The notes under the pieces are model-generated. The model ran no database searches. It was not told where the DNA came from and worked only from the letters and a program-made list of their open reading frames with translations. From positions 1-34,274 of the forward strand of contig JACQYM010000301.1 in NCBI GenBank assembly GCA_016208225.1: a stretch of DNA of 34,274 nucleotides. The letters run 5' to 3'. This DNA is from Deltaproteobacteria bacterium (GTDB lineage Bacteria; Desulfobacterota; Desulfobulbia; Desulfobulbales; SURF-16). Shown in pieces: positions 11,170 to 19,106 of the stretch. Every line of letters begins with the position of its first letter. The first letter of the stretch is position 1. The translations under genes were made by a program, and so were the position numbers.

Positions 11170-12843
11170 ATGACCGTATTTTCCAGCAAAAAAGAAAAAA
11201 TCGGCGAACTTCTTGTCCGCCGCGGAAAACTGCAGCCGAACCAGCTTGAGCGGGCCCTCACCCACCTTGAATCCGTGCCCCAGGGACTGGGGGAAATTCT
11301 TGTCTCCCTGGGGTTCATCAGCGAGGAAGACCTCATTGCCGGCCTGGCGGAACAGCTTGCCCTCAGTATCTTTGCCCCGCAGGAGGATGATGCCTTTCTC
11401 CCCGTCAATATCGCCAAAATGTTTCTCCGGGAACATCCCTTCGTCCTGATCGGCAGACACGGGGAGAATATCCTGGTCTGCCATGACCCCCTGGATGGCG
11501 ACATTCTGTCCGCCGCCGAGATCCAGCTGGCCGAACCTTTCTCCATCCAGCTGGCCCTGGAAACCGACGTCAAAAAAATGATGGCCGAGCATTACGATTT
11601 AGGGATCAAAGAGCTGGAGACCGAAAAATATGTGATTGACGAGGCGGATGTCGACAAGCTGAAAGATATGGCCTCCGAGGCGCCGGTCATCAAGTATGTG
11701 AATAATCTGATCGATACGGCGGTCAATCGCCGGGCCAGCGACATCCATATCGAATCCTACGAGGGTGGGCAGCTGATCCGTTTCCGGATTGACGGCATTC
11801 TGCACGACTATGAGATGCCCCCCCTGTCCATGCAGGCCGCGATCATCTCCAGAACAAAACTGCTGGCCGCCCTGGACATTGCCGAACGCCGCATTCCCCA
11901 GGACGGCAAAATATCCATGCGCATCGGCGGCAAGGAAATTGATCTGCGCGTCTCCACCATGCCGACCATCTATGGCGAGGGCGTTGTCATCCGCATCCTG
12001 GAAAAGGGCTCCATCATCCTGGATATGAGCCATCTGGGCATGGGCGAGGAAATCGAGAAGCAGTTTAAAAAACTCATCTCCTACCCCAACGGCATCATTC
12101 TGGTTACCGGCCCCACCGGCAGCGGCAAGACCACCACTCTGTACTGCGCCTTAAACCAGATCAATACCGGCAACAATAAAATCATCACCCTGGAAGACCC
12201 GGTGGAATATCAGCTGAAGGGGATCAACCAGACCCAGGTGCGTCCTGAGATCGGCCTCACCTTTGCCAAGGGGCTGCGTTCCATTGTCCGCCAGGACCCG
12301 GATATCATCATGGTGGGTGAGATCAGGGATCTGGATACGGCGGAAATCGCCGTGCAGTCCTCGCTCACCGGCCATATGGTATTTTCCACCCTGCACACCA
12401 ATGACGCCCTGTCCGCCGTTACCCGTTTAATTGACATCGGGGTGGAGAATTTTCTCATCTCCTCCGCCTTGCGCGGCGTCCTGGCCCAGCGCCTGGTCCG
12501 CCGCATCTGCCCCCATTGCAGTACGACCCAGGGCCGGGTCTCGGAACATCTCGGTTATGTGCCGGCAGGAGAGGATTTCGATATGTTCACCGGCGCGGGC
12601 TGCGCCAGCTGTTCCGGCAGCGGCTACAGCGGTCGTATCGGCATCTATGAGCTGCTCACCATGACCGATGCCATGTGCCGGGCCGTGGCCAAAAACAAGG
12701 ACCTCGGCGAACTGAAGATGATTGCGGTGGAAGAGGGTTTCAAGGAGATGTTCCATGACGGCCTGCAGAAGATCAAAGAGGGCAGGACCACTCTGGCCGA
12801 GGTGATCCGGGTCAGCAGAGGAGTGACCAATGCCGCTCTTTAA
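11170..12843 (+). CDS. gspE: Type II secretion system ATPase GspE
   Basis: Cytoplasmic hexameric ATPase that powers pseudopilus assembly in type II secretion. In the 557-aa protein, an N-terminal MshEN/T2SSE_N-type domain (about 10-140, including GELLVRRGKLQPNQLERAL) precedes the ATPase core. Walker A is GPTGSGKT (314-321), Walker B is IIMVGEIRD (about 379-387), and the His box is TGHMVFSTLHTNDA. The tetracysteine zinc site C447PHC...C478ASC is typical of GspE and PilB. The start lies 30 nt after the upstream oxidoreductase gene with an AGAGGG site, so read-through is possible. It overlaps gspF by 14 nt. Confidence 0.96.
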   Translation: MTVFSSKKEKIGELLVRRGKLQPNQLERALTHLESVPQGLGEILVSLGFISEEDLIAGLAEQLALSIFAPQEDDAFLPVNIAKMFLREHPFVLIGRHGENILVCHDPLDGDILSAAEIQLAEPFSIQLALETDVKKMMAEHYDLGIKELETEKYVIDEADVDKLKDMASEAPVIKYVNNLIDTAVNRRASDIHIESYEGGQLIRFRIDGILHDYEMPPLSMQAAIISRTKLLAALDIAERRIPQDGKISMRIGGKEIDLRVSTMPTIYGEGVVIRILEKGSIILDMSHLGMGEEIEKQFKKLISYPNGIILVTGPTGSGKTTTLYCALNQINTGNNKIITLEDPVEYQLKGINQTQVRPEIGLTFAKGLRSIVRQDPDIIMVGEIRDLDTAEIAVQSSLTGHMVFSTLHTNDALSAVTRLIDIGVENFLISSALRGVLAQRLVRRICPHCSTTQGRVSEHLGYVPAGEDFDMFTGAGCASCSGSGYSGRIGIYELLTMTDAMCRAVAKNKDLGELKMIAVEEGFKEMFHDGLQKIKEGRTTLAEVIRVSRGVTNAAL

Positions 12844-14053
12844 ATACACGGCAATGGATGGCAGCAATGCCATGAAAGAAGGGGTGGTGGAGGACATCGA
12901 CAAGCCCGCCGCCGCCAGAAAACTGATGCTGCAGGGATTTCGCCCCCTGGAGATCAGGCCGTACAGCCCCGACAGCCGCAAAGAGATCAGCCTGCCGCAG
13001 TTTCTGCATTTCCGCAGCCATAAAATAACACGCCTGGAAATTGATTTTTTCACCAAACAGATCGCCCTGCTGTTGAATGCCGGACTCTCCCTGGACGGGG
13101 CCCTGCGGGTCATGAAGAACCACAGCCAGAAGGAATCCTTCAAGGAATTCTGCGGCTCGCTGGAAAGAAAGCTCAAGGAGGGCAAGTCGTTTTCCCAGGC
13201 CCTGGGCGATTTCCCCTATTTCACCCCCATGTACATCAACATTGCCAGGGCCGGTGAAGAAGGCGGTATCCTGCCCGCCATGCTGATGAAAATCTCGGAA
13301 TATCAGTCCACCTTTCAGGAACTGAAGCAGTTCATCATTTCCGCCTCTGTGTATCCGATCATTCTGCTGCTGGTCGGCATCGTGGCCATTGTCATTCTCA
13401 TCACCACCATCCTGCCCCGCTTTGAGGTGCTTTTTCAGGGCATGGGCCAGCAGCTTCCCGCCCACGTCGCCGTGCTGATGAGTGTTGCCGGCTTTGTGTC
13501 CAACCATCTTATTGTGACCCTGCTGCTGCTCTTCGGGCCGGTCGCCCTGCTGGTCTGGTATCTGAAGACGCCGGAAGGCAGAAGATTCTACCAGCGCCAG
13601 TCGCTGAAGGTGCCGGTCCTGTCCGGCTTTATCCGGGAACTGGAGACGACCCGCATTTTCCGCACCCTGGAGGTGCTGGTCAATAACGGCGTCCACCTGG
13701 CCACCGCCCTGCGCATCTGCGCCGGCATCGCCGTCAATGAGCAGTTCCAGCATCTCCTGCATCGGGCCACGGAAGCCCTCAAGGAAGGGCAGCGGGTCAG
13801 CGCCAAGCTGAAAGGCGAGGACCTGCTGCCGGCCCTGGCGGTTGATCTGCTCTCCATCGGCGAGGAATCGGGCCGGGTCGGGGAGGTGTGCGGCCAGATC
13901 GCCAATCATTATGACCAGGAACTGCGCACGCGTATTAAAAGATTGATTTCCTTTATTGAGCCGGCGTTTATCCTGGTCATTGCCCTGGTGGCCGGCTATG
14001 TGGTGATTTCCATGCTGTCGGTGATTCTGAGCATCAATGAGATCGCCGGCTAA
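12830..14053 (+). CDS. gspF: Type II secretion inner-membrane platform protein GspF
   Basis: Polytopic inner-membrane protein that couples GspE to pseudopilin assembly. The 407 aa are the usual length. The N-terminal MPLFKYTAMDGSNAMKEGVVE is typical. Two repeated T2SSF domains follow, each with the (A/G)R(A/G)GEEGG or IGEESGRVGE signature (about 140 and 343). Three membrane segments are visible near 168-195, 222-245 and 375-400. The start overlaps gspE out of frame, indicating translational coupling. After the stop only 53 nt separate it from the next gene, leaving no room for gspG. Confidence 0.96.
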   Translation: MPLFKYTAMDGSNAMKEGVVEDIDKPAAARKLMLQGFRPLEIRPYSPDSRKEISLPQFLHFRSHKITRLEIDFFTKQIALLLNAGLSLDGALRVMKNHSQKESFKEFCGSLERKLKEGKSFSQALGDFPYFTPMYINIARAGEEGGILPAMLMKISEYQSTFQELKQFIISASVYPIILLLVGIVAIVILITTILPRFEVLFQGMGQQLPAHVAVLMSVAGFVSNHLIVTLLLLFGPVALLVWYLKTPEGRRFYQRQSLKVPVLSGFIRELETTRIFRTLEVLVNNGVHLATALRICAGIAVNEQFQHLLHRATEALKEGQRVSAKLKGEDLLPALAVDLLSIGEESGRVGEVCGQIANHYDQELRTRIKRLISFIEPAFILVIALVAGYVVISMLSVILSINEIAG

Positions 14054-14106
14054 GAAGAGGATTTTTGCAGCAGGCGCTGCGGACGGAGAAAACCGGCGGA
14101 TGACCT

Positions 14107-14544
14107 ATGAAAAAACGATCGGAATCTGATGCCGCATGCGCCGGATTTTCCCTGCTCGAGCTGCTCACTGTGCTGCTGATGCTGGGAGTAATGGCCGGCA
14201 TCGTCGGACCGGCGATCGGCAAATTCATGGCCGGGCTGGAGTTCAGAAAGCAGGTGGGCGAAGTCATGGCAAATATCCGGGCCGTGCGGTTGCAGGCGAT
14301 AGTTTCCGGCCGGGAAATAAAAATGAGCCTGCAGGATAACAATCTGCTCCTGGATCTGGGGAGGGAAGAGCAGGAGGTGAAGGAACTGGATCTCGATGCG
14401 GAGAGCGAACTCCGGCTGGAGCCCGAACTGGTGATTTTTACCCCGCAGGCAACCGCCACGCCGGCAGCGTTGTCCCTGACCATCGGCAGCAGGAACCGGA
14501 CGATCAGCATGGACCCGCTGACAGCCCTGCCGGTGATACGATAA
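14107..14544 (+). CDS. gspH: Type II secretion minor pseudopilin, GspH-like
   Basis: A 145-aa type IV prepilin-like protein. The class III signal is clear: cleavage after G13, then F14-S-L-L-E18 with the +5 glutamate, and a hydrophobic helix (LLELLTVLLMLGVMAGIVGPAI). The segment after the helix (EVMANIRAVRLQAIVSGREIKMSL) matches the GspH pattern. GspG hallmarks (a conserved NALDMYKLDN-like helix, a YPT turn and a calcium loop) are absent. It occupies the slot after gspF where gspG normally sits. Its stop overlaps the gspJ start by one base (TAATG). Confidence 0.8.
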   Translation: MKKRSESDAACAGFSLLELLTVLLMLGVMAGIVGPAIGKFMAGLEFRKQVGEVMANIRAVRLQAIVSGREIKMSLQDNNLLLDLGREEQEVKELDLDAESELRLEPELVIFTPQATATPAALSLTIGSRNRTISMDPLTALPVIR

Positions 14545-15161
14545 TGACACGGCGGACAGCGGGAAATAGGGAAGAGCAGGGGGAAGGCAGGCCAAGCCGC
14601 GGCCCGGCGCCATGGGCCTGGAATAACCGGGCCGGGTTCACCCTGTTTGAGGTGATGGTGGCGGTTTTCCTGCTGGCCATGGTTTCTTCCATGATCTACT
14701 CGATCCTGAATGTCAGCATTAAATTTTCGGAAAAGGGGGAGAACACGATCCTGGCATTTGAGCGCGAGCAGGGTCTGCTGGGGCTGCTTGAGCGGCAGAT
14801 CAAAAACGGCTGGTACGATGAACAGAAGAAAGAGGTTGATATTACGGCGGAGGAGACCATGCTGCGCATCGTGACCCGGGCCCCGCTTCTTTATCCGCAT
14901 GCCGGAGTGGTGGTGGCCGTCTATCGTTATGACCCGCAAAGCTCGGAGCTCTATTATCTGGAAAAAAGGGATTTTTACAACACGGATTACGGCAGCGAAT
15001 ATGTCCCGCCCCTTGATGAGATGCAGCTGCTGATTGAAGATTGCCCCCCGTTATCCTTTGCCTATGAAGAGGACAGCAGTGCGGTGACGGTCAACTATGA
15101 CGACAGGGAATTGCAATTTACCCCCTGGTGCCAGGTGGAGATACGGGAAGATGTTATTTAG
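14544..15161 (+). CDS. gspJ: Type II secretion minor pseudopilin GspJ
   Basis: A 205-aa pseudopilin. The prepilin site is AG31/F32TLFEV with a +5 glutamate-type residue and a hydrophobic helix MVAVFLLAMVSSMIYSIL. The basic leader is long (31 residues); no in-frame ATG lies closer to the cleavage site, so the TAATG-coupled start is retained. The downstream region (ILAFEREQGLLGLLERQIKNGWYD and the C-terminal ELQFTPWCQVEIRED) fits GspJ, part of the I-J-K tip complex. It overlaps gspI by 11 nt. Confidence 0.85.
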   Translation: MTRRTAGNREEQGEGRPSRGPAPWAWNNRAGFTLFEVMVAVFLLAMVSSMIYSILNVSIKFSEKGENTILAFEREQGLLGLLERQIKNGWYDEQKKEVDITAEETMLRIVTRAPLLYPHAGVVVAVYRYDPQSSELYYLEKRDFYNTDYGSEYVPPLDEMQLLIEDCPPLSFAYEEDSSAVTVNYDDRELQFTPWCQVEIREDVI

Positions 15162-15498
15162 CAGCATGAAATCCAGGCCTCCCCGGCCGGGACAGGATGG
15201 ATTTACCCTGCTGGAAGTGCTGGCCGCGGTCCTCATCCTTGGCCTCGCCTATGTGGCGGTGCTGGAGAATTTTTCCATTTCCCTGCGCAATATTGATAAG
15301 GTTAGGAGAACGCGGCAGGAGGTGTTTGCCGAGCTGATCGCCTTCAGCGGGAATGCGAAATTCACCGGCGACGTCTCCCTGGAACCCGATGACAAAGAGG
15401 AAGGCGTCCTGTTCATGGAGGGAGAAAAATACAAGCTGATGGTTGTGACCAGCGACAACGGCGAGATGGCAACATTGAAGCTGCAGCCCATTTTGTAG
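15151..15498 (+). CDS. gspI: Type II secretion minor pseudopilin GspI
   Basis: The ORF track starts at 15097, but the ATG at 15151 is better placed: AGGTGGAG and GGGAAG lie just upstream, and the product is 115 aa with a 17-residue leader before the prepilin site DG17/F18TLLEV. The helix VLAAVLILGLAYVAVLENFSISL and the short C-terminal domain fit GspI, which nucleates the pseudopilus tip with GspJ and GspK. The start lies inside the 3' end of gspJ, so translation is coupled. Confidence 0.85.
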   Translation: MLFSSMKSRPPRPGQDGFTLLEVLAAVLILGLAYVAVLENFSISLRNIDKVRRTRQEVFAELIAFSGNAKFTGDVSLEPDDKEEGVLFMEGEKYKLMVVTSDNGEMATLKLQPIL

Positions 15499-15512
15499 GC
15501 CTGCGGCCGGCC

Positions 15513-16508
15513 ATGGCACCCCATATGACGAGCAAGGCAAGGGAAAAGAAGAACACCGGCCAGCAGGGATTTGCCCTGGTTGTTGTTATTGTCATCATGC
15601 TGCTCATCTCCTTTCTTGCCGCCCAGCTCATCCTGAATGTGCGGACGGAACTGCGGGTTGCCTTCAATGACAAGGAGCGGGCAGTCGGCCTCTGCCTGGC
15701 GGAAGCGGGCGTGAACCTGGGGCTGTTCAGACTGGTTGACAAGCCTGTCGAATATAGTAATGAGGATTATGAAAAGTTCCTGGAGGGTTATCCCTATGAC
15801 GCCTTTCTCGATACCGGTCATTTTAACTACTATGTGGTCAATGAATCTGGTAAACTTGATCTGAATAAATTAAACAGACCGTTACTGGAGCTCTTTCTGG
15901 AGTATATGAAACTTGAGGCGGAGGAAAGGGAAGTGATCATCGATTCGCTGCAGGACTGGCAGGACAGTGATGATCTGCATCGGTTAAACGGGGCGGAACT
16001 GGATACCTACCAGGCCCTGGATGATCCCTATATCCCGCGCAACGGCAGAATCCTGGAGCCGGCGGAGTTTTTTCTGATCAACGGCACGGAAAAGCTGGCA
16101 GGAGTTTTCCGGGCAAGCGATATATTCACCGTGCACAACAGCACCGGAACGATTAATTTTAACAGCCTGACCCCCCTGATGCTTGATTTTCTGACCGAAG
16201 GGGATGCAGAGAAAAAAAAGGCGTATCAGGAGGCCCAGGAACTCTATGGCACGCTGGACCAGGAGCAGGCGCGGCAGATATTGGGAGATGAGCGATTCGA
16301 TCAGTGTTCGGCAGGGCTGACCTATGCATCCGGGAGCAACAGATTCTACACCATTGCCGCCCGCGGTGAAGCAGGTGTTGATGCCGATGCACTTGCGGCC
16401 AGGCAGGCCGACGGCAAGCAGCAGACGGCGGCCATGGAGGTCAGGGTGTTATTTGAACTGAAGGGTGGGAAGGTGAATTATTTCTCCTGGGAAGAAGGTT
16501 GGTCATGA
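15513..16508 (+). CDS. gspK: Type II secretion minor pseudopilin GspK
   Basis: Large tip pseudopilin of 331 aa. The prepilin site is QG19/F20ALVVVIVIMLLISFLAAQL. The residue at +5 is not glutamate, a known property of GspK. The large alpha domain typical of GspK is visible (LNKLNRPLLELFLEYMKLEAEEREVIIDSLQDWQDSDD), including the conserved DWxDxDD-like acidic segment. The start codon is uncertain: ATGs at 15513 and 15525 both lack a good ribosome site. The stop overlaps gspL as ATGA. Confidence 0.88.
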   Translation: MAPHMTSKAREKKNTGQQGFALVVVIVIMLLISFLAAQLILNVRTELRVAFNDKERAVGLCLAEAGVNLGLFRLVDKPVEYSNEDYEKFLEGYPYDAFLDTGHFNYYVVNESGKLDLNKLNRPLLELFLEYMKLEAEEREVIIDSLQDWQDSDDLHRLNGAELDTYQALDDPYIPRNGRILEPAEFFLINGTEKLAGVFRASDIFTVHNSTGTINFNSLTPLMLDFLTEGDAEKKKAYQEAQELYGTLDQEQARQILGDERFDQCSAGLTYASGSNRFYTIAARGEAGVDADALAARQADGKQQTAAMEVRVLFELKGGKVNYFSWEEGWS

Positions 16509-17650
16509 AAGAGGGCATGGAAATACTCATCCGGGAAGACGGCCTGTATATCAGCGCCCCCTTCAAGCAGGGCGAGCCGGAATTCATTGCCCAGCCGGTC
16601 ACCGATCTCGGCAACCGGCTGGTGCATTACTGTGCGCCAAAGAATCCGGCGAGTCTTGATGTGCATTTTTATATTGCCGAGGATCTTCTTTTTTTCAAAA
16701 AATTTTCATTGCCGCTGAAAACATCGAACCTGAAAGAGGCGATCAATTACCAGCTCGACGCCTTTGCCCCATTTGAAGGCAAAATGGTGCACAGCTTCAC
16801 GGCCGTGCGCGATAAACAGGGCTACAATGTCTGCCTCTATGCCGCGCTGGAGGAGGCTATTGTGCCTCTGCTGGATGAGGTTGCCGCGCAGGGATTTAAA
16901 CTGGCGGGACTTTTTCCGGAAAGCCAGCGCTATGTGACGCCGCGGAACAAGAAAAAGGAATGGGCCCTGCTGCTGCCGGGCCGTTTTCCCAAACTGCTCC
17001 TGTTTTCCGGCCATCGCATCAAAGATCGTTTTCTCTGTCACAATGAGCCCACCCCGGATGAGCTGTCTTCGCTCTGCCCGGGCGGGGCTGCCTACCGGCC
17101 CGACCCCCCGGCCCAGAGCGGTTTTCAGGATGCGGCCGTTCTCCTGAAGGAAAAAGCCCTTCTCAAGGAGTTAAACCTGCTGCCCGCCTCCTATCGCCGG
17201 CCCGACTATCTCCGGCATGTGCTTATTGTCCTCTGTCTGCTCAACATCTGCGCCCTGCTGGCCACCGGCGCCATCAAGGAGTATAAGATCCTGACCCTGT
17301 TACAGCGAACCGATGCGGAGATCGCGGCATTGCGGGCCGATGTAAAAGCGGTGGAGGAACTGCGCATCCAGGAGAAACAGCTGTCCGAGGCAATCGGCCG
17401 CATTGAGACAGTCGGGGCAAATTTTGACATCATCCGCTTTCTGGAAAAAGTCACCAAGGCATTGCCGGAAAACAGTTATCTTGATCAGATGCGTATGGAT
17501 GAAAAGACAGGGGATATTCAACTGCAGGGATATACCACGGATATCGCCGCCTTGACGGCAAAACTCGATACCCTTGGCAACGCCAAACTCAAATCGACCA
17601 GCCGCCGTAAAAACCAGACTTACTTCCATGTGGAGATCAGCGGTCCATGA
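16505..17650 (+). CDS. gspL: Type II secretion assembly protein GspL (PilM-PilN-like fusion)
   Basis: Bitopic inner-membrane protein that recruits GspE. The track begins at a TTG (16499); the ATG at 16505 overlaps the gspK stop (ATGA) and has GAAGAAGG six nt upstream, giving 381 aa. The N-terminal ~230 residues form an actin-like PilM/GspL cytoplasmic domain. One membrane helix follows (HVLIVLCLLNICALLATGAI, about 237-256), then a coiled coil and a small periplasmic ferredoxin-like PilN-type domain (about 315-381, FLEKVTKALPENSYLDQMRM). Domain order supports GspL, although similarity to PilM plus PilN is equally visible. Confidence 0.82.
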   Translation: MKEGMEILIREDGLYISAPFKQGEPEFIAQPVTDLGNRLVHYCAPKNPASLDVHFYIAEDLLFFKKFSLPLKTSNLKEAINYQLDAFAPFEGKMVHSFTAVRDKQGYNVCLYAALEEAIVPLLDEVAAQGFKLAGLFPESQRYVTPRNKKKEWALLLPGRFPKLLLFSGHRIKDRFLCHNEPTPDELSSLCPGGAAYRPDPPAQSGFQDAAVLLKEKALLKELNLLPASYRRPDYLRHVLIVLCLLNICALLATGAIKEYKILTLLQRTDAEIAALRADVKAVEELRIQEKQLSEAIGRIETVGANFDIIRFLEKVTKALPENSYLDQMRMDEKTGDIQLQGYTTDIAALTAKLDTLGNAKLKSTSRRKNQTYFHVEISGP

Positions 17651-18210
17651 ACCAGCTCATCATGCGCATCAAGAGTCTTGACCGCAAGACCCTTATTCTT
17701 ACCCTGGCCGGGCTGCTGCTGCTGCTCAACCTCGGCCGGCTGAGTTTCTCCGCTTACAGCAGTCAGCAGGCAGAGGCAGTGGAAAAGCAGAACCTGCTGG
17801 TCCAATACCAGGAGGCGGCGGGCCAGTTGCCTGCGCTGAAAAAAAGGGTCACCCGGCTCCAGCAGAAGTCAGCCATGCTGGATAAATACCTCTTTACCGG
17901 CACGGCAGAGGCGGAAATTTCTTCGGCCATGCAGATTATGCTGCAGGAACTCGTTACCAAAGCGGGCCTGGAGCCGGAATCCATCAGGCCCATGGTCAGC
18001 GGGGCCCAGAAAGGGGCGCGCGATTTCCACGAAATTTCCATTAAAATCCGCCTGGCCGGCACCCAGAGCCAATTTATCGATTTTATCGCCCAGCTCTACC
18101 GTTCAGACAAGCTCTTTCAGGTGGAAAGTTTTACCTTGAAGCCGTATAAGAAATCAGAGATGAAAATTTTCATTGATTTGAAAGGATTTTACACATTAAA
18201 AAATGCTTAA
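17647..18210 (+). CDS. gspM: Type II secretion protein GspM (PilO-like)
   Basis: A 187-aa bitopic inner-membrane protein with a short cytoplasmic N-terminus, one membrane helix (LILTLAGLLLLLNLGRLSF, about 15-33), a coiled coil (EKQNLLVQYQEAAGQLPALKKRVTRLQQK), and a periplasmic ferredoxin-like domain (EISIKIRLAGTQSQFIDFIAQLYRSD). The last segment is typical of the PilO/GspM fold. Start and stop overlap gspL (ATGA) and the next gene (8 nt), so the genes are co-translated. Confidence 0.8.
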   Translation: MNQLIMRIKSLDRKTLILTLAGLLLLLNLGRLSFSAYSSQQAEAVEKQNLLVQYQEAAGQLPALKKRVTRLQQKSAMLDKYLFTGTAEAEISSAMQIMLQELVTKAGLEPESIRPMVSGAQKGARDFHEISIKIRLAGTQSQFIDFIAQLYRSDKLFQVESFTLKPYKKSEMKIFIDLKGFYTLKNA

Positions 18211-19096
18211 ACTCATCGGTACCATAATCCTCAGTCTGTCGTTCATCTTTCTGCTCAAGGAGGGCATTGTTTCCCTGCGCTCGGGCAACCTGCCGTCGCC
18301 TCCGGCAGCGGAAGAGAAGAAGCAGGCCAAACCCCAGGGAGCGTATCAGGCGGATAAAAGCGTGATCTTCTATCCGGCGGTTCCCCCGGCGCTGCCGGAC
18401 CTGAACAAGGGGTATCTGTTTAATGAGGAACGGACCCTTGAAGGGGCAGCTGATGCAGCCGGCACGGATGAAGGTGAAGAAACCGCCGAGAGCCTGGTGG
18501 TTGACATGGAGACGGTCTTTTATGCCGGATCAATCATCATCGGCGACGTCCGCAAGGGACTGGTGACGTTTCCCGCCGCGGCACCTCCCGTCAGAAAAAC
18601 TGCCCGGCCGCAACAAAAAGCCGGGGCAGCACCCCCGTCTGGCACCCAGAAACAGAGAAATTATCTGCAGCTGGTTGCCGGCTACAGTTTCAGCGGGTAT
18701 AAAGTGACAGCCGTGGAGGCGGATCGCATCATTTTTCAAAAAGGGGAGGAAACCGTTGAAAAATTGCTGAATGATCCGAAAAAAAGCCGCATTGCCGCCC
18801 CGGCACCGCCGCCACCGGCGCAGCAAAAGCAAAAACCTGCCGCGGCAGCGACAACCAAAACAAACCGCGTGCAGCTCGATAAAGCGAAAACTACAACTAG
18901 GCCGGTGCAATCAGTCAGGCCGGGAGCAAGCTCCACCCGCACCGTGCCGGCCAGCAGAGTCCAGGTCCCCGGGGTTCCGGCCCCGGCAACGGCATCAGCA
19001 CCAGCACCAGCACCAGTAACAACTCCTGTGCCGGCACCAGATCCTGCTCCGGTACCAGAAGAGCTTGAGCCACCCCAGGATGAGACAACAAACTAA
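18203..19096 (+). CDS. GspC/PilP-like inner-membrane protein with Pro/Ala-rich tail
   Basis: A 297-aa protein in the position that pilP holds between pilO and pilQ. There is one N-terminal membrane helix (about 5-20, GTIILSLSFIFLL), then two blocks resembling the homology region that GspC and PilP use to contact the secretin: VDMETVFYAGSIIIGDV and LQLVAGYSFSGYKVTAVEADRIIFQKGEE. No PDZ or coiled-coil domain follows. Instead the last ~100 residues are low-complexity Pro/Ala/Lys/Thr, with AP repeats near 265-285. I infer that it acts as the GspC that links the platform to GspD; sequence similarity alone is weak. Confidence 0.6.
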   Translation: MLKLIGTIILSLSFIFLLKEGIVSLRSGNLPSPPAAEEKKQAKPQGAYQADKSVIFYPAVPPALPDLNKGYLFNEERTLEGAADAAGTDEGEETAESLVVDMETVFYAGSIIIGDVRKGLVTFPAAAPPVRKTARPQQKAGAAPPSGTQKQRNYLQLVAGYSFSGYKVTAVEADRIIFQKGEETVEKLLNDPKKSRIAAPAPPPPAQQKQKPAAAATTKTNRVQLDKAKTTTRPVQSVRPGASSTRTVPASRVQVPGVPAPATASAPAPAPVTTPVPAPDPAPVPEELEPPQDETTN

Positions 19097-19106
19097 AAGG
19101 TCACCC

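Noticed and set aside
12812-13909. 365-aa minus-strand ORF opposite gspF
   Set aside because: It is a shadow of a high-GC coding region; gspF on the plus strand has clear family motifs and the antisense product is His/Gln/Gly-rich with no recognisable domain.
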